Made by a program: the position numbers and the translations under genes
Shown here: positions 37,186-46,887 of the stretch, piece after piece
Position numbering within the stretch: position 1 is the first letter of the stretch
Layout of the letters: each line of letters starts with the position of its first letter
NCBI GenBank assembly: GCA_018242425.1
Contig: JAFEBX010000024.1
Location: 1 to 64,000 of the forward strand
Origin: Pseudomonadota bacterium
GTDB lineage: Bacteria > Pseudomonadota > Gammaproteobacteria > Xanthomonadales > Xanthomonadaceae
DNA length: 64,000 nucleotides
Reading direction: 5' to 3'
The notes under the pieces: generated by a model
What the model saw: only the letters and a program-made list of their open reading frames with translations
Told to the model about the DNA's origin: nothing
The model's database searches: none

Positions 37186-38400
37186 CGTCCCCGGGATCGC
37201 CGACAGTTCGCTGCGCAGGTCGTTCGATTGCAGCGAATCCACGCCGACATCGATCACCACGTAGCCCAGCTGCGGGTCGGTGCGCAGGTACTGGCCATCG
37301 ATGTTGATGCCGCGCTTGCCGAAGATGTCGTTGATCGCCGAGAGCACGCCGGGCACGTTGCGATGGATGTGCAGCAGGCGATGGCTGCCGGCGTGTTCGG
37401 GCAGGCTCACTTCCGGGAAATTCACCGCCGACAGCGTGCTGCCGTTGTCGCTGTAGCGCAGCAGTTTGGCCGCGACTTCCAGGCCGATGTTGTCCTGCGC
37501 TTCCAGGGTGCTGCCGCCGATGTGCGGCGTCAGGATCACGTTGTCGATGCCGCACAACGGTGACTCGAAGCGATCGCCGTTGCTTTCCGGTTCCTGCGGG
37601 AAGACGTCGACCGCTGCGCCACCGACGTGGCCGGAACGCAACGCAGCGGCGAGGGCGTCGATATCGACCACGGTGCCGCGCGAGGCATTGACCAGGTGCG
37701 CGCCCGGCTTCATCCGCGCCAGTTGCGGCGCGCCGAACATCAGCTTCGTCGCCGGTGTTTCCGGGACGTGCAGGCTGACCACATCGGAACGCTGCAGCAG
37801 GTCGTCGAGGTCGGCGGCGGGACGTGCGTTGCCGAGCGCGAGCTTGGTTTCGATGTCGTGGAACAGCACCTGCATGCCCAGCGCCTCGGCGAGCAGGCCG
37901 AGCTGGGTGCCGATGTGGCCGTAGCCGATGATGCCCAGCGTCTTGCCGCGCGCCTCGTGGCTGCCGGTGGCCGACTTGCTCCAGCCGTTGCGGTGGCACT
38001 GCATGTTCCGCGCGGGAACGCCGCGGAACATCATGATGATCTCGGCGATCACCAGTTCGGCGACGCTGCGGGTATTGGAATAGGGCGCGTTGAACACTGG
38101 CACGCCCAGGGACTTGGCGGCGGTGAGGTCGATCTGGTTGGTGCCGATGCAGAAGGCGCCGACCGCCATCAGCTTGCGGGCTTCGGCCAGCACGCCTGCC
38201 GTCAATTGCGTGCGCGAGCGCAGGCCGACGATGTGTGCCTCGGCGATCCGGCGTTTCAGCTCGTCTTCCGGCAGCGCTTTCGCGTGCTCCTCGATGCGGG
38301 TGTAGCCGGCGGAACGGAAGGCTTCGGCCGCGCGTGGGCTGACGCCTTCCAGCAGCAGGACCTGGATGTCCTGGCGAGGGAACGAGGTTTGTTGTGCCAT
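37162..38400 (-). CDS. serA: D-3-phosphoglycerate dehydrogenase
   Basis: 412 residues, matching E. coli SerA (410). The NAD-binding motif GYGHIGTQLG lies near residue 155 and the catalytic His in LTPHIGGST near 300. The C-terminal ACT domain (about 335-412) contains RNVPGVLSAIND and gives serine feedback. Start ATG at 38400. The divergent neighbour at 38462 is a D-2-hydroxyglutarate dehydrogenase-like gene. SerA also reduces 2-ketoglutarate to D-2-hydroxyglutarate, so the pair probably works together. Confidence 0.96.
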   Translation of the reverse strand: MAQQTSFPRQDIQVLLLEGVSPRAAEAFRSAGYTRIEEHAKALPEDELKRRIAEAHIVGLRSRTQLTAGVLAEARKLMAVGAFCIGTNQIDLTAAKSLGVPVFNAPYSNTRSVAELVIAEIIMMFRGVPARNMQCHRNGWSKSATGSHEARGKTLGIIGYGHIGTQLGLLAEALGMQVLFHDIETKLALGNARPAADLDDLLQRSDVVSLHVPETPATKLMFGAPQLARMKPGAHLVNASRGTVVDIDALAAALRSGHVGGAAVDVFPQEPESNGDRFESPLCGIDNVILTPHIGGSTLEAQDNIGLEVAAKLLRYSDNGSTLSAVNFPEVSLPEHAGSHRLLHIHRNVPGVLSAINDIFGKRGINIDGQYLRTDPQLGYVVIDVGVDSLQSNDLRSELSAIPGTLRTRVLF

Positions 38401-38461
38401 GCAGCATATTGGCACAGGAATCGGGTTTGCGGGGGGCGGGGCGGAATGGCAGGCTGGGGCC

Positions 38462-39835
38462 ATGAATGCGAATCTTTTGGACGATCTGCGCGCCGTTTCG
38501 CCGCAGTTGTCGCTATTGACCGAAGCGGCCGATCTCGAGCATTACGGCCGCGACTGGACCCGGCGCTGGGCACCTGCGCCGCTGGCGATCGCCCTGCCGA
38601 CCACGGTCGGGGAGATCGCGGCGATCGTGCGCTGGGCGCGGGCACACAAGGTCGCGCTGGTGCCTTCGGGGGGGCGCACCGGACTGTCGGGAGGCGCCGT
38701 CGCCACGAATGGCGAACTGGTGATGAGTATGGAAAAGATGCGCGCACAGCTCGCCTACGATCCGGTCGATCGCCTGCTGACCGTGCAGGCGGGGATGGCG
38801 CTGGAAACGCTGCAGGGCATCGCCGATGGATACGGCCTGCAGTACCCGGTCGATTTCGCCGCGCGCGGCAGCGCCAGCATCGGCGGCAATGTGGCGACCA
38901 ATGCCGGCGGCATCCAGGTGTTGCGCCATGGCAATACCCGCGAATGGATCGCCGGTCTCACCGTGGTCGATGGTCGCGGTGAAGTGCTGCGGCTCAATCG
39001 CGGGCTGGTGAAGAATTCCAGCGGCTACGACCTGCGCCACCTTTTCGTGGCGTCGGAAGGCACGCTCGGCATCATCGCCGAGGTGACGGTGCGCCTGGCC
39101 GATCGCGATCCGCCGGCATCGACGGTGCTGTTCGCGTTGCCGTCGTTCGAGGCGATCATGCCGGTGTTCGCGGCCTTGCGCGGTCGCCTGCACCTGCAAT
39201 CGTTCGAGTTCTTCGATGGCCGTGCGTTGAAGCATGTGCTGCATGCCGGCGCCACGCCGCCGTTCGCGGAAACGCATCCGTATTACGCGATTGCCGATGT
39301 CGATGCCGACGAAGCGGGATTGCTGGAGGTGTTCGAAACCTGCGCGGGCGAGGGATGGGTCGAAGATGGCGTGATCGCCGCCAGCGATGCCCAGGCCGAA
39401 GCCCTGTGGCGCCTGCGCGAAGGCATCACCGAATCGCTGGCGCCGCACACGCCGTACAAGAACGACGTCGTGGTGCGCACCTCGCGCATGCCGGCCTTCC
39501 TTGCGGAAGCGCAGTCGATGATCGGCGCGGCCTATCCCGACTTCGAGGTCGCGTGGTTCGGCCATATCGGCGACGGCAACCTGCACATCAACATCCTCAA
39601 GCCGGCGACGTTGCCGCAAGCCGAATTCGTCGCTGCCTGCGAGCGCGCGACCAAGCTGCTGTCGGAATGCCTGCAGCGCCATGAAGGCAGCATTTCCGCC
39701 GAACACGGCATCGGCCTGGTGAAGAAGCCCTACTTGCAGCAGACGCGCAGCGACACGGAAATCGCGGCGATGCGCGGGATCAAGGCGGTATTCGATCCCG
39801 ACGGGATCATGAATCCGGGCAAGGTGTTCGATTAG
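38462..39835 (+). CDS. FAD-binding oxidase, D-2-hydroxyglutarate dehydrogenase-like
   Basis: 457 residues, FAD-binding type 4 domain (about 30-215: PSGGRTGLSGGA, ASIGGNVATNAGG) followed by the FAD-oxidase C-terminal domain with GHIGDGNLHINI and EHGIGLVKK metal/substrate motifs. It could oxidise D-lactate or glycolate, but position head-to-head with serA favours D-2-hydroxyglutarate. In Pseudomonas stutzeri such a protein was shown to couple with SerA. Sixty-one bases separate the two start codons. Confidence 0.82.
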   Translation: MNANLLDDLRAVSPQLSLLTEAADLEHYGRDWTRRWAPAPLAIALPTTVGEIAAIVRWARAHKVALVPSGGRTGLSGGAVATNGELVMSMEKMRAQLAYDPVDRLLTVQAGMALETLQGIADGYGLQYPVDFAARGSASIGGNVATNAGGIQVLRHGNTREWIAGLTVVDGRGEVLRLNRGLVKNSSGYDLRHLFVASEGTLGIIAEVTVRLADRDPPASTVLFALPSFEAIMPVFAALRGRLHLQSFEFFDGRALKHVLHAGATPPFAETHPYYAIADVDADEAGLLEVFETCAGEGWVEDGVIAASDAQAEALWRLREGITESLAPHTPYKNDVVVRTSRMPAFLAEAQSMIGAAYPDFEVAWFGHIGDGNLHINILKPATLPQAEFVAACERATKLLSECLQRHEGSISAEHGIGLVKKPYLQQTRSDTEIAAMRGIKAVFDPDGIMNPGKVFD

Positions 39836-40431
39836 CGCGCGACGTTCGCCAGCTTCGCGTCCAGGCCATCGCGGACGCGCGGCCAGTCACCGGCGGTGAT
39901 CGAATACCAGTAGGTATCGCGAAGCGCGCCATCGCGGTGGCGCTTGTGGTTGCGGATGATGCCGTCGCGTGTCGCGCCGAGGCGCTCGATCGCCGCCTGC
40001 GAGCGCGTGTTGAGGTGGCTGGTGTGGAAGTACACCGCGGCCATGTCGAGTTTTTCGAATGCGTGGCCGAGCAGCAGGCGTTTGCAGGCGGTGTTGACGT
40101 GCGTGCGCTGCACGCGCGCTGCGTACCAGGTATGGCCGATGCACAGCGTCGGCACGTTCGGTTCGATTTCGTAATAGCGCGTCGACCCGACGATATCGCC
40201 GCCGGCGGTGCGCACCACGAACGGCAACATCGAACCATTCGCCTGTCCCGCCAGCGCCTTGTCGATGTAATTCTTCACGGCTTCCGGCGTCGGGTCCGGC
40301 GCATTGGTGAAGTTGAGCTTGTAGATTTCGCCGTCCTGCACGGCCTGCATCAAGGCGTCGGCATGGTCGTGGCCCAGCGGTTCGAGGCTGACGCCCCAGC
40401 CTTGCAGCGTCACCGGCGCGATATGGCTCAT
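39832..40431 (-). CDS. GNAT acetyltransferase, RimJ/RimL type
   Basis: 199 residues. LEPLGHDHADAL at the start and the R/LGATRDG-type end (ERLGATRDGIIRN) fit the RimJ/RimL branch of GNAT, which often acetylates protein N-termini or small substrates. It overlaps the upstream exported-protein gene by ATGA. Its TAA overlaps the convergent oxidase stop. Substrate unknown. Confidence 0.82.
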   Translation of the reverse strand: MSHIAPVTLQGWGVSLEPLGHDHADALMQAVQDGEIYKLNFTNAPDPTPEAVKNYIDKALAGQANGSMLPFVVRTAGGDIVGSTRYYEIEPNVPTLCIGHTWYAARVQRTHVNTACKRLLLGHAFEKLDMAAVYFHTSHLNTRSQAAIERLGATRDGIIRNHKRHRDGALRDTYWYSITAGDWPRVRDGLDAKLANVAR

Positions 40432-40829
40432 TTCAGCTTGCTTGTGTCCATTTCGATGCCGGCCGGGCGTTCCGCCAGCAGGATCCCCGGGATGGGATCC
40501 TTGCCCTCGTACTTGCGCACCAGTTTTTTCCAGGTGGCGGCATCGGCGCCGGGGCAGAGTGATTTCGCCATGTTCTTGCCGGTCGCTCGAGAGCCTGCAT
40601 CGCCGGTGCTTTCTTCCTTCTGGAAATGCACGCACATGCGGTGCTTGAGGATGTAGCTGCGCACGTCCTCGGGCAGGTCCTGGGTGCCCTTGCCCGGTTC
40701 GTCGGCCGCAGGCCGCTGCAATGCCGATGCCGGCACCGATTGCGCCGACACAATGGATGCCGGCGTCAAAAAAATCGACGCCAGCATCAATGCCGCGAAC
40801 CGATCAGTCCGCGCGGCCACCGAACTCAC
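40428..40829 (-). CDS. Exported protein of unknown function
   Basis: 133 residues from a GTG start at 40829, or 119 from ATG at 40787. A hydrophobic segment ([15 protein letters not shown]) suggests a signal peptide with cleavage after VSAQ. The mature part has two Cys ([14 protein letters not shown]), and the second half is helical and charged. The longer start overlaps the efpL stop by 26 bases. No family recognised. Confidence 0.5.
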   Translation of the reverse strand: MSSVAARTDRFAALMLASIFLTPASIVSAQSVPASALQRPAADEPGKGTQDLPEDVRSYILKHRMCVHFQKEESTGDAGSRATGKNMAKSLCPGADAATWKKLVRKYEGKDPIPGILLAERPAGIEMDTSKLK

Positions 40830-41370
40830 CCGTGGTGGTGTTGACCCAAACGCGTTCGCCGTTGGCGATGTATTCCGGGACCTGGATCTCGATGCCGGTA
40901 TTGAGGCGCGCCGGCTTCGGACGCTTGGTCGCGGTGCCGCCCTTGAGCTCCGGCGGTGTTTCCACGACTTCGAGGATCACCGACGTCGGCAGTTGCAGGC
41001 CGACCGGTGCTTCGTCGATCACCTGCACATAGCAGCCAGCGAGGCCGTCGGTGATGTATCCGGCGCCATCGCCGACGACGTCGGCATCGAGCTGGTAGGG
41101 CGTGAAGTCCTCATCGTCCATGAAGACGAAGGCGTCGCCGTCCTTGTACGAGAACGTGGCCTGGCGGCGCGCGAGTTCGACTTCCTTCAACTCGTCTTCC
41201 GCACCGACGCTGAGGTCGAGCTTGTTTCCGCCCGGCACGCTGTACATGGTGAAACGGTACTTGACGTTGCCGCCGCGGCCCTGCGGCGAGCTGCGCTCGA
41301 TGTCGCGGATTTGCCAGGCGCCACCGTTGTGTTCGATGACGTTGCCTTTCTTGATGTCGTAAGCCTTCAT
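40804..41370 (-). CDS. efpL: EF-P paralogue EfpL (YeiP)
   Basis: 188 residues starting [17 protein letters not shown]. The loop that holds the modified lysine in EF-P here reads SSPQGRGGN, with Arg at the tip (residue 32), as in YeiP/EfpL. So it is not an EpmA/EpmB substrate, unlike the EF-P at 3590. EfpL rescues a partly different set of stalling motifs. The upstream SDR gene ends 4 bases before it. Confidence 0.9.
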   Translation of the reverse strand: MKAYDIKKGNVIEHNGGAWQIRDIERSSPQGRGGNVKYRFTMYSVPGGNKLDLSVGAEDELKEVELARRQATFSYKDGDAFVFMDDEDFTPYQLDADVVGDGAGYITDGLAGCYVQVIDEAPVGLQLPTSVILEVVETPPELKGGTATKRPKPARLNTGIEIQVPEYIANGERVWVNTTTGEFGGRAD

Positions 41371-41374
41371 GGGA

Positions 41375-42145
41375 TCACTTCGGTGCGAGGCGGGTGGCGC
41401 CATCCAGACGGATGGTTTCGCCGTTGAGGTAGGGCGTGCGCAGGATGTACGCGACGAGGTCGGCGTATTCGCCGGGCTGGCCGAGGCGCGACGGGAACGG
41501 GATGGATGCTTCCAGCGAGGTCTTCACCTCCGGCGGCATGCCGTCGACCATCGGCGTCCAGAACACGCCGGGGGCGATCGTCATCACGCGGATGCCGAAG
41601 CGGGCCAGTTCGCGCGCCATCGGCAGGGTCATGCCGACCACGCCGCCCTTCGATGCGGAATACGCGGCCTGGCCGATCTGGCCTTCGTAGGCCGCGACCG
41701 AGGCGGTGTTGATGATCGCGCCACGTTCGCCGTCGACGCCGGCTTCGTTGTGCTGCATCAGGTCGGCGCAGGCCTTGGCGACGTTGAAGCTGCCGACCAG
41801 GTTCACCATCACCGTTGCCTGGAACTGCGACAGGGCCATCGGGGCGGTCTTGCCGAGCATGCGGCCGGCGCCGAGGATGCCGGCGCAGTTGATGCAGGCG
41901 TTCAATCCGCCGAGGAATTCCTTTGCCTTGGCCACGTTGGCGGCGACATCGGCCTCGCTGGTGACGTCGGTCCTGATGAAAATCGCCTTGTCCGCGCCCA
42001 GTTCGGTGACGGCGGCCGCGCCTTTCTCGTCATTGACGTCGAACAGCGCGACCCTGGCGCCGGCGGCGACCAGATGCTGCGCGGTGGCGAAACCGAGTCC
42101 GGAAGCGCCACCGGTGATGACGGCGCGCACTTGGGCGAGTTGCAT
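41375..42145 (-). CDS. Short-chain dehydrogenase, probable 3-hydroxyacyl-CoA dehydrogenase (HSD10-like)
   Basis: 256 residues from ATG 42145. The NAD motif TGGASGLG, the NCAG segment and the catalytic Y-x3-K (YSASKGG) are in place. [11 protein letters not shown] and [12 protein letters not shown] at the end are typical of the type-10 (HSD17B10-like) branch. Those enzymes oxidise 3-hydroxyacyl-CoA and 3-hydroxy-2-methylbutyryl-CoA, which fits the nearby branched-chain catabolic genes. It is 46 bases from the amidohydrolase upstream. Confidence 0.82.
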   Translation of the reverse strand: MQLAQVRAVITGGASGLGFATAQHLVAAGARVALFDVNDEKGAAAVTELGADKAIFIRTDVTSEADVAANVAKAKEFLGGLNACINCAGILGAGRMLGKTAPMALSQFQATVMVNLVGSFNVAKACADLMQHNEAGVDGERGAIINTASVAAYEGQIGQAAYSASKGGVVGMTLPMARELARFGIRVMTIAPGVFWTPMVDGMPPEVKTSLEASIPFPSRLGQPGEYADLVAYILRTPYLNGETIRLDGATRLAPK

Positions 42146-42191
42146 GGGGAATCCTGCGGAACTGGAAAGCGGCAATTCTAGCGTGCGGGCC

Positions 42192-43481
42192 TCACGGGCG
42201 CCGGTAGACCTTGCCGTCCTTCATCACCAATACGGGATGCGTGGTCGCGTCGACATCGCTGGCGGGGTCGCCCCGGAAAGCGACAAGGTCGGCGCGCAGC
42301 CCGGGGGCGATGCGGCCAAGGCTGTCGTCCTTGCGGAGAATGCGGGCCGCGCCGTCGGTGGAGGCGTGCAATACCTGCGGCGCAGGCATGCCGAGCTTCG
42401 CCATCCACACCAGTTCTCGGGCGTTGTCGCCGTGGCGGAACACGCCGACGTCGCTGCCGTTGCCGATGCGCACGCCGGCGTTCCGGGCGCGGCGGAAGGC
42501 CTGCTGCGATTCCAGCATCCTGGGCGTCGGCTGTGATTGCCCGGGGACGTAGTGGTTGAAATAGGTCTCGGTGGATTCCACCGCGGTCAACGTGGGGATG
42601 TAGGCGATGCCGCGATCGTGCATGCGCTTGAACGTGTCGACGCTGCCGCCATAGCCATGCTCGATGCTGTCGACGCCGGCATCGATCGCCATGCGCATGC
42701 CGGCGTCGGTCGAGGCGTGCGCGGACACCGGGCGGCCGGCAATGTGCGCGGCATAGACCAGTGCCTTGAGTTCGGCGGCGGTGAAGGTGGTCTGCGAAAC
42801 GCCGCCCGGACCCCATCGGTAGTCGGTATAGACCTTGATCCAGTCGGCGCCATGGCCGGCCTGTTCGCGCACGGCCGCGATCACGTTGTCGACGCCGCTG
42901 ACCTCCTGCGCACCTGCAGGCAGGTCGATGTCGTCGCGGAATCCGCGTGGTCCCGGGCCATAGCTGCCGGTGGCGACGATCGCGCGGGTGGCGATGAACA
43001 GGCGCGGCCCGGGGATCGTGCCGTCCTCGATCGCCTTGCGGATGGAGACGTCGGCATAGCCCGCGCCCTCGGTGCCGAGATCACGCAGCGTGGTGAAACC
43101 GGCCATCAGCGTATCGCGGGCGTGGTTGGCCGCTTCCAGCACGCGATAGGGCACCGCTTCCTTCAGCACCTGGTCGTTCCAGGATGTTTCGTTGTAGGGA
43201 TGCAGCAGCACGTGCGAATGCAGGTCGATCAGGCCTGGCGTCAGCGTGGTGCCCGGCAGTTCGATGCGTTGCGCATCGGCAGGAACACTGACGCTTGCGG
43301 CGGGACCAACCGCGACGATCTTGCCGTCGCGCACCAGCACCACCCAGCCGGCGTGGCCGGCATCGCCATCCGCGGTCCAGACGCGATCGGGAACCAGCAG
43401 GATGGAGGTCGATGCCGGTTCGGCTGCCCGGGCGAACAGCGGCAACAACGCGATCAACAGTGCGGCCAGCCATGCGCGCAT
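42192..43481 (-). CDS. Exported amidohydrolase (imidazolonepropionase-like)
   Basis: 429 residues with a signal peptide (WLAALLIALLPLFARA). Metal-ligand motifs: DLHSHVLLH, SAHASTDAGM, IEHGYGG and the Asp in GNGSDVGVF. The family includes prolidase-like and Xaa-Pro dipeptidase-like secreted amidohydrolases. Substrate unknown. It starts one base into the stop of the GNAT gene (TGATG). Confidence 0.82.
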   Translation of the reverse strand: MRAWLAALLIALLPLFARAAEPASTSILLVPDRVWTADGDAGHAGWVVLVRDGKIVAVGPAASVSVPADAQRIELPGTTLTPGLIDLHSHVLLHPYNETSWNDQVLKEAVPYRVLEAANHARDTLMAGFTTLRDLGTEGAGYADVSIRKAIEDGTIPGPRLFIATRAIVATGSYGPGPRGFRDDIDLPAGAQEVSGVDNVIAAVREQAGHGADWIKVYTDYRWGPGGVSQTTFTAAELKALVYAAHIAGRPVSAHASTDAGMRMAIDAGVDSIEHGYGGSVDTFKRMHDRGIAYIPTLTAVESTETYFNHYVPGQSQPTPRMLESQQAFRRARNAGVRIGNGSDVGVFRHGDNARELVWMAKLGMPAPQVLHASTDGAARILRKDDSLGRIAPGLRADLVAFRGDPASDVDATTHPVLVMKDGKVYRRP

Positions 43482-43963
43482 CACAGCTCCCGCGAATAGA
43501 AGATGTCGCAACCGCCGTGGCCGGTCGCGCCGATCGAGGCATCGATGCGCTTGAAACCGCTGCGTTCGTACAAGCGCATCGCCGCGTCCATGCCGGTCAG
43601 TGTTTCCAGGTAGCACTGGCGGAATCGGGCGGCACGCGCGGCGTCCAGGCAGAGCGTCATCATCGCCGCGCCGGCGCCGAGTCCACGCGCTTCCGGCAGG
43701 AAATACATCTTGCGCAGTTCGCAGACGGACGGATCACCGCCGGCCAGCGGGGCCATGCCGCCGCCGCCGATCACTACGCCATCGCGTTCCAGCACGAAAT
43801 AGGCGTGGCGTGGTTCGGAATACGCGCGCGACATCCAGTCGACTTCGGGATCGCTGATCGCGAAACCGCTGCCACAGGCGCCGAATTCCGGCATCACCGT
43901 ACGAATGATGCGTGCCATCGCCGCATCATCCCGCGCTTCGATCGGACGGATATGCCAGCTCAT
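43481..43963 (-). CDS. GNAT acetyltransferase
   Basis: 160 residues. RKMYFLPEARGLGAG is the acetyl-CoA pyrophosphate-binding loop, and YERSGFKRI is the usual C-terminal element. It is coupled to HMG-CoA lyase upstream (ATGA) and to the amidohydrolase downstream. Substrate unknown. Confidence 0.85.
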   Translation of the reverse strand: MSWHIRPIEARDDAAMARIIRTVMPEFGACGSGFAISDPEVDWMSRAYSEPRHAYFVLERDGVVIGGGGMAPLAGGDPSVCELRKMYFLPEARGLGAGAAMMTLCLDAARAARFRQCYLETLTGMDAAMRLYERSGFKRIDASIGATGHGGCDIFYSREL

Positions 43964-44877
43964 TTCTTCGCGGCGTCGCTCTTGATGGTGGCTGCCTTGC
44001 CGGCGCGGCTGTTGGTGTCGTGGCCGAGCACGCCTGCCAGCCAGCGCCCGGTCTCGGCGAGTTTCGCGAGATCAACGCCCGTTTCGATGCCGAGTCCCTG
44101 CAGCATGTAGACCACGTCTTCGCTGGCGACGTTGCCGGTCGCGCCCGGCGCGTACGGGCAACCGCCGGTCCCGGCGACCGAGGAGTCGACCACCGCGATG
44201 CCTTCTTCGAGACAGGCAAGGATGTTGGCCAGCGCCTGGCCCCAGGTGTCGTGGAAGTGCACGGCGAGCGCGGGGATCGGGACTTCCTGCGCGACGGCCT
44301 GCACCATCGCGCGCGCCTTGGCTGGCGTGCCGACGCCGATGGTGTCGCCGAGCGAGACTTCGTAGCAGCCGAGTCCGTGCAGCGCCTTGGCCACGCGCAC
44401 CACGTCCGACAGCGGCACTTCGCCCTGGAACGGGCAGCCGAGCACGGTGGAGACATAGCCGCGCACGGCGACGCCATCCGCTTTCGCCGCATCCATCACC
44501 GGGCGAAAACGTTCGATCGATTCGTCGATGCCCGCGTTGATGTTCTTGCGATTGAACGCTTCCGATGCCGCGGTGAACACCGCGATCTCCTCGACGCCAA
44601 CGCTGCGCGCGCGCTCGTATCCCTGCAGGTTCGGCACCAGCACCGGATAGCGCACGCCCGGCTTGCGATGCAGCCCCGAGTACACCTCGACGGCGTCGGC
44701 CATCTGCGGCACCCATTTCGGGCTGACGAAGGCGGTCGCCTCGATGCTTTTCAGGCCGCAATCGGCGAGGCGTTCGATCAACGCGATCTTGTCGGCGGTG
44801 GCGACGAAGGTCTTCTCGTTCTGCAACCCGTCGCGCGCACCGACTTCGACGATGCGAACCTGGTTCGGCATGCTCAT
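43960..44877 (-). CDS. Hydroxymethylglutaryl-CoA lyase
   Basis: 305 residues. VGARDGLQNE, the metal ligands HFHDTWGQ and the catalytic Cys loop GTGGCPYAPGATGN identify HMG-CoA lyase. It splits HMG-CoA into acetoacetate and acetyl-CoA, the last step of leucine breakdown. It overlaps the MCC alpha gene by 4 bases (LiuE equivalent). Confidence 0.95.
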   Translation of the reverse strand: MSMPNQVRIVEVGARDGLQNEKTFVATADKIALIERLADCGLKSIEATAFVSPKWVPQMADAVEVYSGLHRKPGVRYPVLVPNLQGYERARSVGVEEIAVFTAASEAFNRKNINAGIDESIERFRPVMDAAKADGVAVRGYVSTVLGCPFQGEVPLSDVVRVAKALHGLGCYEVSLGDTIGVGTPAKARAMVQAVAQEVPIPALAVHFHDTWGQALANILACLEEGIAVVDSSVAGTGGCPYAPGATGNVASEDVVYMLQGLGIETGVDLAKLAETGRWLAGVLGHDTNSRAGKAATIKSDAAKK

Positions 44878-46874
44878 GTGCCAGGCTCCAGCAGGACGGG
44901 TTCGAGTAGAAGCAGCGCGGCATCGGCTTCGACGAAATCGCCTTCACGCACGCGCACCTCGGCGATCCTGCCGGCGCGCGGCGCCTTCAATGCCAATTCC
45001 ATCTTCATCGCTTCCATCACCATCACCACCTGTCCGGCCTCGACGCTGTCGCCGACGGCGCTCCTGGCCTGGACGATCCGTCCCGGCATGGGCGCGATCA
45101 CGCGATCGCCGCTGGCGCCACCACCTTCATCGGCGTGGCGATACAGCGAAGCGCGGCGCAGGTGCAGCCGGCTTCCGCCATCGTGCAGCAACACGCTGTC
45201 ACCTTCGATGGAGGCCTGCACACGACGCTGGGCATCGCCGATACGGCCGCTCAGCCAGCCGTCCTGCAGGCGCAGGCTCCGCAGTTCAGTCAGGTGTTCG
45301 CCTTCGCGCACATCGTAATCGCCGCCGTGGCCGCGGATTGACAATCGCAAATCCTCGTTGCCGGACACCAGGTGCAACGGCGTCCAGCCGGCACCATCGA
45401 CGCGCCAGCCGTCGCCGGTGGACCAAGGCGATGCTGCAGTCGTTTCCTCGGAGGACATGCGCATTGCCGCCGCCGCGAGTGCGTGCAGTTCACGGTTTCC
45501 GGCATCGGAACGCGATGTCGCGCCGATGAATTCGTCGAGATGGCGATCGAGATAGCCGGTGTCGATGTCGCCGGCGACCACGATCGGATGGCGCACCAGG
45601 CGTTCGAGGAATTCGATGTTCGACTTCGGTCCTTCGATCTCGCACTGGGCCAACGCTTCGCGCAGGCGGGCGAGGGCGCGCGGGCGATCGTTGTCGCGCA
45701 CGACGAGTTTTGCGATCATCGGATCGTAGAAGATCGAGACGGTATCGCCTTCGACCACACCGGAGTCGATGCGGACTTTCGAAGAGGTATCGGGCAGGCG
45801 CAGGCGCACCAGCTTGCCGGATCCGGGCAGGAAGCCGGCGTCCGGATCCTCTGCATACAGGCGCACTTCCATCGCGTGGCCGCTCGACCAGATCGCTTCC
45901 TGCGGCAATGGCAACGGTTCGCCGGCGGCGACGCGCAGCTGCCATTCGACGAGGTCGAGCGCCGTCACCATTTCGGTCACCGGATGCTCGACCTGCAGGC
46001 GCGTGTTGATCTCCATGAAGTAGAAATTGCCGTCCTGGCCGACGATGAACTCGACCGTGCCGGCGTTCTGGTAGTCGATGGCGCGCCCGGCGGCGATCGC
46101 GGCTGCACCCATTGCCTGGCGCAATTCCGCGGTGACGAAGGGCGAGGGCGATTCCTCGATCACCTTCTGGTAGCGGCGTTGCGCCGAGCACTCGCGTTCG
46201 TTGAGATGGATGATCTGGCCGTGGCTGTCGCCGAAGATCTGGAACTCGATGTGGCGCGGGCGCTCGATGTAGCGTTCCAGCAGCACGCGATCGCGACCGA
46301 AGGCGTTCTTCGCCTCGCGCTGGCAGCTTTCGAGGTTCGGCAGGAATTCCAGCGGCGCATGGACGATGCGCATGCCCTTGCCGCCACCGCCGTGCGCGGC
46401 CTTGATCATCAGCGGATAGCCGATGCGGTCGGCTTCCTGCTGCAACGTCCCTGGCGACTGGTCCTCGCCGGTGTAACCGGGCACCACCGGCACGTTGGCC
46501 GCCTGCATCAATTCCTTGGCACCGGCCTTGCTGCCCATCTTGCGCATCGATGCCGCGCGCGGCCCGACGAACACCAGTCCCGCCGCTTCCACCGCATCGG
46601 CGAAATCGGCGTTCTCGGAGAGGAAGCCGTAACCGGGATGGATGGCCTGCGCGCCGGATTTCTTCGCTGCCTCGATGATGGCGTCACCGCGCAGATAGCT
46701 CTCCTGCGGACGTGAACCGCCGATGTGATACGCCTCGTCGGCAAGGCGCACGTGTTGCGCATCGGCATCGGCATCGGAATACACCGCGATCGCGCGGATG
46801 CCCATCCGGCGGCAGGTGCGGATGACGCGGCAGGCGATTTCGCCGCGATTGGCGATCAGCAGTGAATCGAACAT
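44874..46874 (-). CDS. 3-Methylcrotonyl-CoA carboxylase, biotin-carrying alpha subunit
   Basis: 666 residues from ATG 46874. An N-terminal biotin carboxylase (1 to about 450) has the ATP loop AHGGGGKGMR and the MEINTRLQVEHP segment. The C-terminal biotin carrier domain contains MEAMKME with the biotinylated Lys. Position between methylglutaconyl-CoA hydratase and HMG-CoA lyase fits MccA/LiuD. The carboxyltransferase subunit is encoded apart at 51195. Acetyl- or propionyl-CoA carboxylase is less likely. Confidence 0.9.
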   Translation of the reverse strand: MFDSLLIANRGEIACRVIRTCRRMGIRAIAVYSDADADAQHVRLADEAYHIGGSRPQESYLRGDAIIEAAKKSGAQAIHPGYGFLSENADFADAVEAAGLVFVGPRAASMRKMGSKAGAKELMQAANVPVVPGYTGEDQSPGTLQQEADRIGYPLMIKAAHGGGGKGMRIVHAPLEFLPNLESCQREAKNAFGRDRVLLERYIERPRHIEFQIFGDSHGQIIHLNERECSAQRRYQKVIEESPSPFVTAELRQAMGAAAIAAGRAIDYQNAGTVEFIVGQDGNFYFMEINTRLQVEHPVTEMVTALDLVEWQLRVAAGEPLPLPQEAIWSSGHAMEVRLYAEDPDAGFLPGSGKLVRLRLPDTSSKVRIDSGVVEGDTVSIFYDPMIAKLVVRDNDRPRALARLREALAQCEIEGPKSNIEFLERLVRHPIVVAGDIDTGYLDRHLDEFIGATSRSDAGNRELHALAAAAMRMSSEETTAASPWSTGDGWRVDGAGWTPLHLVSGNEDLRLSIRGHGGDYDVREGEHLTELRSLRLQDGWLSGRIGDAQRRVQASIEGDSVLLHDGGSRLHLRRASLYRHADEGGGASGDRVIAPMPGRIVQARSAVGDSVEAGQVVMVMEAMKMELALKAPRAGRIAEVRVREGDFVEADAALLLLEPVLLEPGT

Positions 46875-46887
46875 CAGTGGGCAGCCT

